From Algoriphagus litoralis (GTDB lineage Bacteria; Bacteroidota; Bacteroidia; Cytophagales; Cyclobacteriaceae), in the NCBI RefSeq assembly GCF_003259255.1, contig NZ_QGOL01000011.1:186001-250000 (forward strand): a stretch of DNA of 64,000 nt, written 5' to 3'. Positions 15,982 to 25,229 of this stretch are shown here, piece by piece. A model generated the notes under the pieces. It ran no database searches. It was not told the DNA's origin and saw only the letters and a list, made by a program, of their open reading frames with translations. The position numbers and the translations under genes were made by a program. Every line of letters begins with the position of its first letter. The stretch's first letter is position 1.

Positions 15982-16751
15982 CAGGCTCCGAAGTTGATGT
16001 ACACGACACTATCCTGCTTCAAACCCAGCAAATTCCCACCATGACCATGGTTGATCCCGATCTCAAGGTAGTCGAGACTATTGAAAAACGCATACGGATC
16101 ACCAGCCTCAACCTGATCGTAACCGGATTGAAGTTTATTGATGGACTCACGGCCAAACTGAATGGTGAATTTTCCGGGATTTAACTTTTCAAAGACATCT
16201 CTACGGATATTGGTCAGCAGGTTTCCATAGCAGTCGATTCGGATCACGTGGCCAATAATATGCTCGCGGGTAGCTTTGGCCTGTCGAGACATCAATTTGC
16301 GGAAATTTGCCAAAGGGCCTCCAAAATCATGAATCGCAGCTCCACTGGCCACTTTTGCAGCTATCGGTGCCAGAATATCTCTGGTAGGAAATGTAGAATC
16401 TTTAAGGTGAATGTCTGCAAATTGGACAAGAATTCCTGGGTCCTGGTCTGCCAATAGGCTCAAGATTCCGTTGTTTGGGCCGATAAAAATATGTTCCTCG
16501 AGCTTCACTCCTATGTAGCCATGCGTCATCACACCAGTGGTATTGATGCCTACCAAGTGGACAGTACCTTTGGGAAATTCCCGAAAAGTGGATCGAAGAA
16601 CAAACGCAGCGTGCTCAATATCGTAAGGAACTATACTGTGTGAAATATCAATGATGTTCAACTGCGGGTTGATAGAAAGCATTCTGGCTTTCACAGCCGG
16701 AACGTAGTAGTCTTTATCCCCAAAGTCAGAGAGGAATGTCACCAATGCCAT
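15981..16751 (-). CDS. SAM hydroxide adenosyltransferase (DUF62 family)
   Basis: 256 residues from the ATG at 16751; the longer frame starts at a TTG and adds 17 unlike residues. The N-terminal 'VTFLSDFGDKDYYVPAVKA' holds the conserved Asp of the SAM site. 'IIDISHSI', 'IFIGPNNGILSLL' and 'RIDCYGNLLTNI' are the family's other signatures. The enzyme splits S-adenosylmethionine with hydroxide to adenosine and methionine, and is related to fluorinase and chlorinase. It is cytoplasmic, and its physiological role is unclear in most bacteria. It is divergent from phoH. Confidence 0.88.
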   Translation of the reverse strand: MALVTFLSDFGDKDYYVPAVKARMLSINPQLNIIDISHSIVPYDIEHAAFVLRSTFREFPKGTVHLVGINTTGVMTHGYIGVKLEEHIFIGPNNGILSLLADQDPGILVQFADIHLKDSTFPTRDILAPIAAKVASGAAIHDFGGPLANFRKLMSRQAKATREHIIGHVIRIDCYGNLLTNIRRDVFEKLNPGKFTIQFGRESINKLQSGYDQVEAGDPYAFFNSLDYLEIGINHGHGGNLLGLKQDSVVYINFGA

Positions 16752-16775
16752 ACAAGCAAGTCTATTAAAATTGTG

Positions 16776-16783
16776 TAATTTTG
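16776..16783 (+). promoter_or_regulatory. candidate -7 element upstream of phoH
   Basis: TAATTTTG matches TAnnTTTG exactly, 74 bases before the phoH start, in the divergent intergenic region. No TTG is found at the expected -33 distance. Confidence 0.3.
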
Positions 16784-16856
16784 TTTGAGGGGGAGCGAAC
16801 AAAAATAGAAATTTTATTCTTTAGCCTTCAAGGTAAACCTTAATCAATAAATAAGT

Positions 16857-17846
16857 TTGGTAGAAAAAGTAATCACTTTAGAAAATGTACCATTGGCTGA
16901 GTTTCTGGGCACAGCCAATGAGAATATTCGGCAAATTTCGCAAGCTTTTCCCCAGAGCAAAATCGTATCAAGAGGAAATGAAATCCGGATTCAGGGCGGC
17001 GCACCGGAGATTTTGAGGATCAATGATCTGATTAATCTGCTTTTGGAACACTTTGATCGATTTGGGCATATCACTCCGGAGAATGTGAAAGATTACCTAG
17101 ATATCGAGGGGATTCCATTTGAAGAGGCAAACAGGGATCAAGTGATTGTCTTTGGGAATAAAGGCCTGGTCATCAAACCCAAATCCCCAAATCAACGCAA
17201 ACTCGTCGAGGCAGCCATGAAAAACGATTTGGTTTTTGCACTAGGTCCTGCTGGTACCGGTAAAACCTATATTGCTGTGGCTTTGGCAGTACGTGCCTTG
17301 AAAAATCGTGAAGTAAAGCGGATCATCATCACAAGGCCTGCTGTAGAGGCAGGGGAGAATCTCGGCTTTCTGCCCGGAGATCTTCAGGAAAAACTTGATC
17401 CATATTTGAGACCGATCTATGATGCGCTTCAGGATATGGTTCCGCCGGAGAAGCTGAAATACTATCAAGAAACCCGTGTGATCGAAATCGCCCCCTTGGC
17501 CTATATGCGGGGAAGAACTCTTCACGATGCCTTTGTATTATTGGATGAAGCACAAAATACCACCTCAGAGCAGATCAAAATGTTTTTGACACGGATGGGA
17601 CCCAATTCCAAGGTGATTATCACAGGTGACCAAACACAGGTTGATTTGCCGGTGAGGCAAAAATCGGGCTTGGCTGAAGCACTGAGGATACTCAAAGATG
17701 TGAAAGGCATTGGTGTTGTAAGCCTGAGTGGCAAAGATGTCATCCGTCATAAACTCGTCAAGGCAATCATCGAAGCTTATGAGGTAAACCAGGAATTAGA
17801 AGATCAAAAGCGATACGATGCTAACAGTCGAAAAAATAACGGATAA
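16857..17846 (+). CDS. phoH: PhoH-family ATPase
   Basis: 329 residues. An N-terminal KH-like stretch ('IVSRGNEIRIQGG') precedes the PhoH ATPase domain with Walker A GPAGTGKT at 130-137, 'TRPAVEAGENLGFLPGDLQEKLDPY', and Walker B 'AFVLLDEAQNTT'. It is a cytoplasmic, probably RNA-linked ATPase of the PhoH/YbeZ type. The start appears to be TTG: a stop codon lies three codons upstream, the residues after the TTG (VEKVITLENV) match the normal family N-terminus, and no in-frame ATG precedes Walker A. It overlaps the acetyltransferase gene by 29 bases. Confidence 0.92.
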   Translation: MVEKVITLENVPLAEFLGTANENIRQISQAFPQSKIVSRGNEIRIQGGAPEILRINDLINLLLEHFDRFGHITPENVKDYLDIEGIPFEEANRDQVIVFGNKGLVIKPKSPNQRKLVEAAMKNDLVFALGPAGTGKTYIAVALAVRALKNREVKRIIITRPAVEAGENLGFLPGDLQEKLDPYLRPIYDALQDMVPPEKLKYYQETRVIEIAPLAYMRGRTLHDAFVLLDEAQNTTSEQIKMFLTRMGPNSKVIITGDQTQVDLPVRQKSGLAEALRILKDVKGIGVVSLSGKDVIRHKLVKAIIEAYEVNQELEDQKRYDANSRKNNG

Positions 17847-18249
17847 AAAGGCCTTAGACGAGGCATTTAAGATTCGAGAACTTGTATTTGTAATCGAGCA
17901 GGAAGTAGATGCCTCAAAGGAATACGATGAGTTTGAATCAAGCTCTACCCACTTTTTGGCAAAACTAAATGAAATGCCCGTAGGAACTGCCAGATGGAGA
18001 TTCACTGATAAAGGTGTAAAAATGGAACGGTTTGCCGTCTTGTCTGAGGCCCGGGGAAAGGGCGTAGGGCAGGCACTGGTAGCCGCAGTTCTTAGTGATA
18101 TCAACGGAAATCCCATGGCAGAAGGCAGAACCAAATATCTTCATGCTCAACTGACAGCAATGCCCCTTTATGCTAAATTTGGATTTGAAAAAGTCGGAGA
18201 GATGTTTGAGGAGTGCAACATCCAGCATTTCAAAATGCAATTGGCCTAA
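17818..18249 (+). CDS. GNAT-family N-acetyltransferase
   Basis: 143 residues with an ElaA/YjcF-like GNAT fold: 'FKIRELVFVIEQEVDASKEYDEFE' near the N-terminus, an 'ERFAVLSEARGKGVGQAL' acetyl-CoA loop (R/Q-x-x-G-x-G/A form, here RGKGVG), and 'MPLYAKFGFEKVGEMFEECNIQHFKM' at the end. It transfers an acetyl group to an unknown amine. Its start lies inside the last 29 bases of phoH. Confidence 0.87.
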   Translation: MLTVEKITDKKALDEAFKIRELVFVIEQEVDASKEYDEFESSSTHFLAKLNEMPVGTARWRFTDKGVKMERFAVLSEARGKGVGQALVAAVLSDINGNPMAEGRTKYLHAQLTAMPLYAKFGFEKVGEMFEECNIQHFKMQLA

Positions 18250-18268
18250 TCCTTGTATTTTAATTTTG
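18241..18268 (+). promoter_or_regulatory. promoter of the small outer-membrane protein gene
   Basis: TTG (18241-18243), 17 bases, TAATTTTG (18261-18268). The exact -7 match lies 16 bases before the ATG at 18285, so the leader would be very short. Confidence 0.45.
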
Positions 18269-18284
18269 TCCCCACTAAAAACCA

Positions 18285-18857
18285 ATGAAAAAAATCATCT
18301 TAGTTCTCGTCCTTGTCTCAAGCCTAGGTTTATCTGCCAATGCCCAGCAAGTCATCTCTTCTTCTACCAATTCCAATCCCAATCTGGGAACATTTGAGAA
18401 TGAAGTGAAGCTTAATTTTCTCAACCTGATTCTTTTGGGATCATTTGAACTTGGGTATGAGCGTTTTCTCAGTGATAACCATTCTTTAGATCTTCAGCTC
18501 CATATCAATGACCGATTTGGATATAATTCTGAAAAGAATGGGAAAAAATATAAAACCAATGCTGTTCAAGCAGCGATGAACTTCTATTTCGGCAATAATC
18601 CTAATGGAAGAATTCATGTGTTTCCGCTATTGAAATTAAGATTTGGTGATTTTGAGGAGCCAGCCTCCGGTGCAATCAGCACAACGGATATGACAGCCTT
18701 CATTTTGGGAGTAGGTGCAGGGTACAAATGGGAAGTGTCTGAGCATTTCGCATTTGGTCCTTATGGCTCTGTCGGAAGAAACTTCAGTGAGTCTGTGACA
18801 GATAAATTTTCAGCGGTAGAAGTGAATGCCGGTTTTAGCCTCGGATATAGATTTTAG
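18285..18857 (+). CDS. DUF3575-like outer-membrane beta-barrel protein
   Basis: 190 residues: a signal peptide ending ANAQ|Q, then alternating short hydrophobic strands ('VKLNFLNLILLGSFELGYERFL', 'HSLDLQLHIN', 'NAVQAAMNFYFG', 'HVFPLLKLRFG', 'AFILGVGAGYKWEV') and a C-terminal aromatic end 'SLGYRF'. This is the pattern of a small eight-strand barrel of the DUF3575/porin-like type. Function is unknown. It has its own promoter and terminator, so it is a monocistronic unit. Confidence 0.65.
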   Translation: MKKIILVLVLVSSLGLSANAQQVISSSTNSNPNLGTFENEVKLNFLNLILLGSFELGYERFLSDNHSLDLQLHINDRFGYNSEKNGKKYKTNAVQAAMNFYFGNNPNGRIHVFPLLKLRFGDFEEPASGAISTTDMTAFILGVGAGYKWEVSEHFAFGPYGSVGRNFSESVTDKFSAVEVNAGFSLGYRF

Positions 18858-18879
18858 GATTTTGCAAATAGCGTAGTAG

Positions 18880-18904
18880 AGAGCCTTTCAAGGCTCTTTT
18901 TTTT
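18880..18904 (+). terminator. terminator of the barrel gene
   Basis: AGAGCCTT TC AAGGCTCT is a perfect 8-bp stem (18880-18897) followed by a T run to 18904. Confidence 0.85.
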
Positions 18905-18944
18905 GCCGTTTTTTTTCTAACTTAATTCTTTAATTTTTAGATAT

Positions 18945-20882
18945 ATGAGGTTTTCAGATTTTCCTTTTTTGAGATATCTCCCTTTTTTGGTTGCCGGAGT
19001 AGTATGCGCACAGGGCGCTGTACCAATTCCTCAATCTGTGATTTTCCTTTTCATCGGAATTGCATGGTTGGCTTATTTAATTTTGATTTGGCGATCTAAT
19101 GATTTTACTAGATTGAGTTTGCCGATTTTGGCCTATGTTTCTCTTTTTTCGCTGGGCTATTTTCTCGCAAAAAACCAATCCGGACTGAATGACAGATCAT
19201 GGGATATGCGACTAGATGAGGCTGATTCTTACTTAGCAAGGGTAAGTAAGCACGATATCGAAAAGCCAAATTCCTTCGAAAACCAACTTGAGATCATTGC
19301 ATTTAGGGATAGTCGTGGCTGGAAGAAATCAAAAGGCGAGGTTTTGGTTTACCATAAAGGAAAAAAACCACTTCTGCCCGGCCAGGTTCTTTGGGTTGCG
19401 AATTCGCCCGAAGAAATTCCGTCCCCAATTTTTCCCGATGAATTTGATTACCGGGGTTTTTTGGCTGGGAAAAATATTCATTTCCGACAATTTATTGGTG
19501 AGAAGTTTAAGGTTATTGATTCAGCTGAAGTGGATTTGCCTAAGTATTGGATTACAAATTTCCGGAAGAAACTAGGATCCCTGATCGAGTTAAAAGTACC
19601 TCAACCTGAGTCTCAGCAGATTGCTGCTGCATTGCTTTTGGGGCAAAAGGAAAATCTCGATAAAGACATCAAAAATGCCTATGCAGAGACTGGAACCATG
19701 CATATTTTGGCTGTTTCTGGGTTACATGTTGGGATCATTTATGCGATTTTGCTATTCCCACTGAAAGGAATCAGACTAAAGCCAAATCAGCGTAAAATGT
19801 ATCTGACAGGGGTGATTTTATTGATTTGGACCTATGCCGTTCTCACTGGATTTTCTCCTTCAGTGATCCGCGCAGCCACAATGTTTTCCCTGTTTACAGC
19901 TGGTCAAATGCGAAAGCGAAAACCCTCCTCATTCAATATTTTGGCTTTTTCGGCAATACTCATGATCACGCTGAACCCGGCAGTGATCTTTGAAGTAGGA
20001 TTTCAACTTTCCTATGCGGCAGTAGCAGGAATTTTGCTGATTCAGCCGCTGATTTTGAGGTATTGGCTACCGCCCAACCGGGTGATGGAGTATTGCTGGC
20101 AGCTGACTACAGTGAGTATCGCTGCACAATTGGCGACCTTTCCGCTGTCGGTGTATTACTTTCATATTTTCCCGAGCTACTTTCTGTTAGCCAACCTAGT
20201 TGTTATTCCGCTGTCATTTATCGTGATGTCGGTCGGTATAGCATTTCTTTCTTTGAGCTGGGTGCCTGGTTTAGTAGACCTTTTGGGTTGGGCCGTGGGA
20301 GGGTTGATTTGGCTTCAAAACTGGCTTACACGAGCGATTCAGTTTTTCCCGGGAGGAAATCTCGATCGGTTGACCATTACCATTTCGGGGATGATATTGG
20401 TTTGGGGGATTTGTATTGTTTGGGCGAATTGGGAATTTGGCAATCGGAGAAAGATGGTTTATTTGACGCTCTTTCTTTTTTCAGTTTGGTCGGGAGAGCG
20501 GCTGTATCGGGAAATAAATCGAGCTGATCAGGAGTTGTTGATTTTTTCCGGAGAAAAGGGAATCTTATTGGATTTCACACTCGGCAACAGGCATTTTTCA
20601 TGGAATGAAAGCTTTCCTCCAGAACAAATCAGCTATGCTATCGATCCAAATCGGATTGCAGAACAGCGGCCTCAGGTGATTGAGCCAAGTTTGGCTTCGG
20701 AAAATGATTCACTAGTCCAATTTCCGGTTTGGGATTTGGCCATGAATCCTACGTCTAAAACCTTCTTTTGGAATAAACAGAAACCTAAACGGATCCAGGA
20801 AATCACTCAATCAACAATTCGGGAGAGGGAGGTGATAGATTCCCTACGGGTAAGTATTGGGGCTTTTCGGGTAGTTTTCTGA
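18945..20882 (+). CDS. comEC: ComEC/Rec2-family DNA uptake channel protein
   Basis: 645 residues. N-terminal membrane helices and an OB-like soluble part (about 60-205, 'GEVLVYHKGKKPLLPGQVLWV') are followed by the Competence domain with 'LLLGQKENLDKDIKNAYAETG' and 'HILAVSGLHVGIIYAILLF', then some eight further helices to about 500. The short C-terminal tail ('LLIFSGEKGILLDFTLGNRHFSW') does not contain the HxHxDH metallo-beta-lactamase motif of full-length ComEC. Such short forms are common in Bacteroidota. It is expected in the inner membrane, passing single-stranded DNA during natural transformation. Confidence 0.87.
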   Translation: MRFSDFPFLRYLPFLVAGVVCAQGAVPIPQSVIFLFIGIAWLAYLILIWRSNDFTRLSLPILAYVSLFSLGYFLAKNQSGLNDRSWDMRLDEADSYLARVSKHDIEKPNSFENQLEIIAFRDSRGWKKSKGEVLVYHKGKKPLLPGQVLWVANSPEEIPSPIFPDEFDYRGFLAGKNIHFRQFIGEKFKVIDSAEVDLPKYWITNFRKKLGSLIELKVPQPESQQIAAALLLGQKENLDKDIKNAYAETGTMHILAVSGLHVGIIYAILLFPLKGIRLKPNQRKMYLTGVILLIWTYAVLTGFSPSVIRAATMFSLFTAGQMRKRKPSSFNILAFSAILMITLNPAVIFEVGFQLSYAAVAGILLIQPLILRYWLPPNRVMEYCWQLTTVSIAAQLATFPLSVYYFHIFPSYFLLANLVVIPLSFIVMSVGIAFLSLSWVPGLVDLLGWAVGGLIWLQNWLTRAIQFFPGGNLDRLTITISGMILVWGICIVWANWEFGNRRKMVYLTLFLFSVWSGERLYREINRADQELLIFSGEKGILLDFTLGNRHFSWNESFPPEQISYAIDPNRIAEQRPQVIEPSLASENDSLVQFPVWDLAMNPTSKTFFWNKQKPKRIQEITQSTIREREVIDSLRVSIGAFRVVF

Positions 20883-20944
20883 GCACCTGCTTGGTCGTGG
20901 CGATTTATGCCTGTAATTTATCCCTTCTAAACCCAATTCAACTT

Positions 20945-21721
20945 ATGGAGCATCCTATTCTGACAGAAAAAGCAAACCAAATCGGCTACATCACCCTGAA
21001 TCGCCCAGCGAAGCGGAATGCACTCAGCCCGGAATTAATTCTTGAATTGGGAAAGGCTTTTGCTGCTTTTGAAAATGACGCTCAGGTGAAAGTTGTCATC
21101 CTTAAATCAGAAGGAAAAGCTTTCTGTGCAGGTGCTGACCTGGATTACATTCAGCGAATGCAGCATTTTTCCTATGAGGAAAATCTGGAAGACAGCAATC
21201 GGCTCAAGTCACTTTTTTCCATGATTTATGAATATCCCAAAGTTGTCATTGCACAAGTTCAGGGGCATGCTTTGGCGGGAGGATGTGGTTTGGTGACGGT
21301 GTGTGATTTTGCTTTTTCAGCTCCTGAGGCTCTTTTTGGATACACTGAAGTGAAAATCGGCTTTGTTCCAGCCTTGGTTTCAGTTTTTCTTTCGGAGCAA
21401 ATAGGCCAGGCTAAAACGGCCGAATTACTGCTCTCGGGGGAATTGATCTCTTCGTCCAAATCGGTGTCTTTGGGCTTGATCACCGAAGTGGTGGAGCGGG
21501 AATTTTTAGCGAAAAGAACAAAGGAATTTGCATCTAAGCTTGTGGAGGATAATTCAGCATTTTCCATGCAGGAGACCAAGCGATTACTTCGGAGTTTGGG
21601 CCAGGCGGAGCGTCATCGTGCATTGGATTTGGCTGCAGAAGCGAATGCAAAAGCACGTGCAAACGGAGATTGTGTGAAAGGGATTTCCGCGTTTTTAAGT
21701 AAAACCAAACCCAGCTGGTAA
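20945..21721 (+). CDS. enoyl-CoA hydratase/isomerase family protein
   Basis: 258 residues from the ATG at 20945; the longer frame from 20891 has an unrelated 18-residue extension. Crotonase features are 'GYITLNRPAKRNALS', the oxyanion-hole segments 'AFCAGADLDYIQRM' and 'GHALAGGCGLVTVCDF', and the catalytic-Glu region 'FGYTEVKIGFVPA'. It resembles methylglutaconyl-CoA hydratase-type crotonases, but the exact acyl-CoA cannot be fixed. Its stop codon directly abuts the GTG start of recQ. Confidence 0.85.
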   Translation: MEHPILTEKANQIGYITLNRPAKRNALSPELILELGKAFAAFENDAQVKVVILKSEGKAFCAGADLDYIQRMQHFSYEENLEDSNRLKSLFSMIYEYPKVVIAQVQGHALAGGCGLVTVCDFAFSAPEALFGYTEVKIGFVPALVSVFLSEQIGQAKTAELLLSGELISSSKSVSLGLITEVVEREFLAKRTKEFASKLVEDNSAFSMQETKRLLRSLGQAERHRALDLAAEANAKARANGDCVKGISAFLSKTKPSW

Positions 21722-23644
21722 GTGGAATCCAACCTCCTTCAGATTCTTCGGCAGGTATTTGGGCTGGAAGACTTTCGCCCGGTGCAGAAGCAGGTCATCG
21801 ACTCGGTGATGGAGGGGAAAGACACGCTGGCACTTTTGCCGACAGGCGGGGGAAAAAGTCTCTGCTACCAGGTGCCAGGATTAGCCAGAGAAGGGATTTG
21901 TCTGGTAATTTCGCCGCTGATTGCCTTGATGAAAGATCAGGTGGACAACCTGAAGGCAAAAGGAATCAAAGCCGCGGCGATCTACTCCGGGATGAGCTAT
22001 CGGGAGATCGATACGACCTTGGATAATTGCATTTATGGTGATTTTAAGTTTCTCTATGTTTCCCCAGAACGATTGAAACAAGAGCTGTTTATCGAGCGCT
22101 TTCGGCAGATGAATATCAATCTGATTGCGGTGGATGAGGCACATTGTATTTCTCAGTGGGGCTATGATTTTCGTCCGCCTTATCTTGAAATTGCCGCTAT
22201 ACGGGTTTTTCATCCCAAGGTGAATGTCATCGCGTTGACCGCTTCAGCGACTCCGCAAGTCTGTGCCGACATCGTAGAAAAACTCGAAATGAAGTCACAT
22301 CGTGAATTTTACCAGAGCTTTTCACGGAGGAATCTCAGCTACAGTGTCAGGCTGGTCGAAAACAAACTGGAAAAAGGAATCGAAATCCTGAAGCGAATCC
22401 CCGGTACAGCCATCTGGTACGTGCGAAATCGGCAGGGGACACATCAAATAGCCAAAGTTTTGACTCAGCTTGGGATCTCAGCCGCAGCCTATCATGCGGG
22501 CATGTCCAATGCAGATCGAGCAGATCGGCAAGAGGCTTGGAAAGCAAACCAAGTTCGGGTGATAGTCAGTACAAATGCCTTTGGGATGGGGATCGACAAG
22601 CCGGATGTGCGAGTGGTCATCCATAGTGATTTGCCCGAAAATCTCGAAAATTACTATCAGGAAGCCGGGCGGGCAGGGCGTGATGGCAAAAAGGCTTTTG
22701 CGGTGCTGTTGTCTAATGAACAGGATTTTGAGCTGCTGTCCAATCGTTCAGCACTGGTCTATCCGGCAATTGATTTTCTCAAGCGGGTGTATCAATGTCT
22801 TGCCAATTATTTTCAGCTTGCAGTAGGCAGCAACATGCTCAGTAGCTTTGATTTTGATCTTTCTGATTTTTGCAACACCTATGAGTTGGCAGTTTTGGAT
22901 GCTTTTTATGCACTCAAAGTATTGGCCGAGGAAGGTTTTGTGGAAGTGAATGAAAGTTTTTTTACTCCTTCTCGAGTCCATTTTCGGGTAGATCCCAGCA
23001 GGCTATATGAAGTTCAGATTGCTTACGCAAAGCTCGATCCCGTCATCAAAATGCTCCTCAGGACCTATGGAGGGAATCTCTTTTCAGAATACATCAAGAT
23101 TCAGGAAAGTAAACTCGCCAAATCGCTCGACATGCGGGAAGCTGATGTCGTCAAGTTGCTTCAGGATCTTGAAAAATTGGAAGTGATGGACTATGATCAA
23201 CGGAAAGACAAGCCTCAACTCACTTTTCTGACGCCGAGGTATGACGCAGGAAAGCTTCCTCTCAATCATCAGCGGATTAAAGCGCGCAAAGAGTTGACCC
23301 TGGAAAAGGCAAAGCGTATGGTCGACTTTGCGCAGCAAAACAGGATCTGCCGAACGCAGTTTATTCAGGAATATTTCGGAGAAAAGACTGATAACGTCTG
23401 CGGAATCTGCGATATCTGCATAGAAATGAAGAAAAATAAGGCCCCTGAATCTCAGGAGGAGCGAATGAAAGCTAAGGTATTCGAAACTTTAGCGGAATTT
23501 GGGGAGTTATCGGAGCGTGAGCTTTTCGAAAAAATCAAAAAGCCTGCCTCGGCATACCATCTCAAACTGATCCGACAGTGGGTGGATCAGGGTCAAATCA
23601 GTCGATCTTCGGATGACCTCCTTTCTTTACAATCCCATGAGTAA
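21722..23644 (+). CDS. recQ: RecQ-family ATP-dependent DNA helicase
   Basis: 640 residues with a GTG start directly after the preceding stop. Helicase motifs: I 'LLPTGGGKSLCYQVPGL' near 38-54, II 'DEAHCISQWGYDFRPPY' near 137, III 'ALTASATP', and V/VI 'VSTNAFGMGIDKPDVR' and 'YYQEAGRAGRDGK'. The RQC zinc site is given by 'RICRTQFIQEYFG' and 'NVCGICDICIE'. The tail after residue 580 is short and no clear HRDC domain is visible. It unwinds DNA 3'-5' in recombination and repair. It overlaps the next gene by 8 bases. Confidence 0.93.
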   Translation: MESNLLQILRQVFGLEDFRPVQKQVIDSVMEGKDTLALLPTGGGKSLCYQVPGLAREGICLVISPLIALMKDQVDNLKAKGIKAAAIYSGMSYREIDTTLDNCIYGDFKFLYVSPERLKQELFIERFRQMNINLIAVDEAHCISQWGYDFRPPYLEIAAIRVFHPKVNVIALTASATPQVCADIVEKLEMKSHREFYQSFSRRNLSYSVRLVENKLEKGIEILKRIPGTAIWYVRNRQGTHQIAKVLTQLGISAAAYHAGMSNADRADRQEAWKANQVRVIVSTNAFGMGIDKPDVRVVIHSDLPENLENYYQEAGRAGRDGKKAFAVLLSNEQDFELLSNRSALVYPAIDFLKRVYQCLANYFQLAVGSNMLSSFDFDLSDFCNTYELAVLDAFYALKVLAEEGFVEVNESFFTPSRVHFRVDPSRLYEVQIAYAKLDPVIKMLLRTYGGNLFSEYIKIQESKLAKSLDMREADVVKLLQDLEKLEVMDYDQRKDKPQLTFLTPRYDAGKLPLNHQRIKARKELTLEKAKRMVDFAQQNRICRTQFIQEYFGEKTDNVCGICDICIEMKKNKAPESQEERMKAKVFETLAEFGELSERELFEKIKKPASAYHLKLIRQWVDQGQISRSSDDLLSLQSHE

Positions 23645-24230
23645 ATTTCTAGACGATCTGTTCAAAAAAGTATTTAAATCCGCCGAGAAGGTGCCTTTGA
23701 AAGTAAAGGAGAATTTCACTGTGAAGGAGATCGATCAGGCAGATTTGGATTCGTGGATAGATTCTGAGGAGTTCAGGGAGCTTTTTTCGCTGATTTACAA
23801 AAATTACCATTACAAAAGAGCCGGGATCAATGATCATCCGCAAGTCCATGTATTTGATTCGCCCTATGCCAATGGCTTTGCGTTGAGTTATGAAAACCCC
23901 TTGAATCCGAAATCATTTTCGAGGCTTTTCTTGGCTTTTAGTCAAAGGCTTTTAGCTTTGGGCTATGAGCAAGTATCGCTTGATCGAAAAATGGAAGAAA
24001 TCAACGATCAGGTGAAAGTGACGGAGAAGTTTTATTTCAAACCTCCCTTGCAGCTTCCCGTGGAGGGAGAATTGATTTCTCAACTTTACGGAAATGTCGC
24101 TTTGGAAAAAGTGACAGTAGACAATAAACCCAGCTACATCAAATTACTGGCGACGGTCTATTCCGACCGGCTCTATCAGGATGCTATGCCCTTCGACCAA
24201 TTGATGGATGGGATATTTGAAAAACATTGA
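23637..24230 (+). CDS. conserved-looking soluble protein of unknown function
   Basis: 197 residues from the ATG at 23637, which overlaps the recQ stop by 8 bases. There is no signal peptide or membrane helix. Charged N-terminal helix 'FLDDLFKKVFKSAEKVPLKV', a central 'NDHPQVHVFDSPYANGFALSYE', and a C-terminal 'YSDRLYQDAMPFDQLMDGIFEK'. I do not recognise a family. Its place between recQ and a NUDIX gene with overlapping ends says it is co-translated with them, not what it does. Confidence 0.75.
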   Translation: MSKFLDDLFKKVFKSAEKVPLKVKENFTVKEIDQADLDSWIDSEEFRELFSLIYKNYHYKRAGINDHPQVHVFDSPYANGFALSYENPLNPKSFSRLFLAFSQRLLALGYEQVSLDRKMEEINDQVKVTEKFYFKPPLQLPVEGELISQLYGNVALEKVTVDNKPSYIKLLATVYSDRLYQDAMPFDQLMDGIFEKH

Positions 24231-24232
24231 AA

Positions 24233-24784
24233 ATGAATAGAAATACTTTTAGAAACCAACTGGAAATCTACCGGACTCCTTACGAAGAGGAGTCTGCATT
24301 CATTGCAGATTTTATCGACCTGACCCTCGATGAAGATGCCTACAGAAGGGAGCGGTTGGATGGCCACTTCACTGCTTCTGCCTGGATTGTCAACAAAAAA
24401 AGAACGCATACGCTCCTAACCTTGCATCGAAAATTGGGGCGTTGGCTTCAGTTGGGCGGGCATGCTGATGGCAATGAAAACCTGATTGAAGTTGCACTGA
24501 AAGAAGCGGAAGAAGAAAGTGGATTGACTTCGCTGAAGTTAGTTGACTCGACGATTTTTGACTTGGATAAGCACATTATTCCAGAGCGACCCCATGTCAA
24601 AGAGCATTTTCACTACGACGTTCGTTACATTTTCGAAGCGGACATCAACGAAAAGCTCATCATGAGTGACGAAAGCATTTCTTTGGCTTGGATTACTTTT
24701 GACTCTGTAGTGGATATGATTGGGTATAATCCGTCTATTCTTCGAATGCTTGAAAAAACCAGTAAATCAGAAATTCTCCTTTGA
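24233..24784 (+). CDS. NUDIX hydrolase
   Basis: 183 residues from the ATG at 24233, two codons after an alternative TTG. The Nudix box begins GHADGNENLIEVALKEAEEE and matches Gx5Ex7REUXEEXGU, with Lys in place of the usual Arg. The N-terminal 'FTASAWIVNKKRTHTLLTLHRKLGRWLQLGGH' is typical of ADP-ribose/NDP-hydrolysing members. It removes the diphosphate link of a nucleoside-diphosphate-X compound; the substrate is not readable. The stop shares its last base with the next ATG (TGATG). Confidence 0.88.
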   Translation: MNRNTFRNQLEIYRTPYEEESAFIADFIDLTLDEDAYRRERLDGHFTASAWIVNKKRTHTLLTLHRKLGRWLQLGGHADGNENLIEVALKEAEEESGLTSLKLVDSTIFDLDKHIIPERPHVKEHFHYDVRYIFEADINEKLIMSDESISLAWITFDSVVDMIGYNPSILRMLEKTSKSEILL

Positions 24785-25218
24785 TGGAACTCCTAGATCC
24801 GGCAAATCTAAAATCCCAATTTTCTTTTTCTACCCCAATCCAGATTCGATTTTCGGATATCGATGGATATCTGCATGTGAACAACGGTATTTATTTTAGC
24901 TATTTCGAGCATGCGAGGGCTGTTTTTCTGTACCAAGTCTGTGACTGGAATGTCATGACGATAGGTACGGTCGTGGGCAGGATAGAGATCGATTACCTTC
25001 GCCCGATTCATCTGGAAGATCAAGTGGAGGCTATGGTCAAATGCTCACGGATAGGTAATTCTTCTTTTGACCTAGAGCAATACCTAATTGGGACTGATAG
25101 TAAAGGGGAATCCCATGTTTTTGCAAAATGCAAATGCATCATGGTATCCGTGGATATGAAAACGATGCGTCCTGTCCCTGTGCCTGAGGAATACCGGTTA
25201 AAGCTGGCAAGCTCCTAG
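24784..25218 (+). CDS. acyl-CoA thioesterase, 4HBT hotdog fold
   Basis: 144 residues. The hotdog signature 'IQIRFSDIDGYLHVNNGIYFSYFEHARAVF' is present (shared D..x..HVNN..Y..YFE motif), with catalytic Asp in SDID, followed by 'IDYLRPIHLEDQVEAMVKCSRIGNSSFDLEQ'. It hydrolyses acyl-CoA or a related thioester in the cytoplasm (YbgC/FcbC group). It is coupled to the NUDIX gene by a one-base overlap. Confidence 0.85.
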   Translation: MELLDPANLKSQFSFSTPIQIRFSDIDGYLHVNNGIYFSYFEHARAVFLYQVCDWNVMTIGTVVGRIEIDYLRPIHLEDQVEAMVKCSRIGNSSFDLEQYLIGTDSKGESHVFAKCKCIMVSVDMKTMRPVPVPEEYRLKLASS

Positions 25219-25229
25219 TTCATTTTTCC

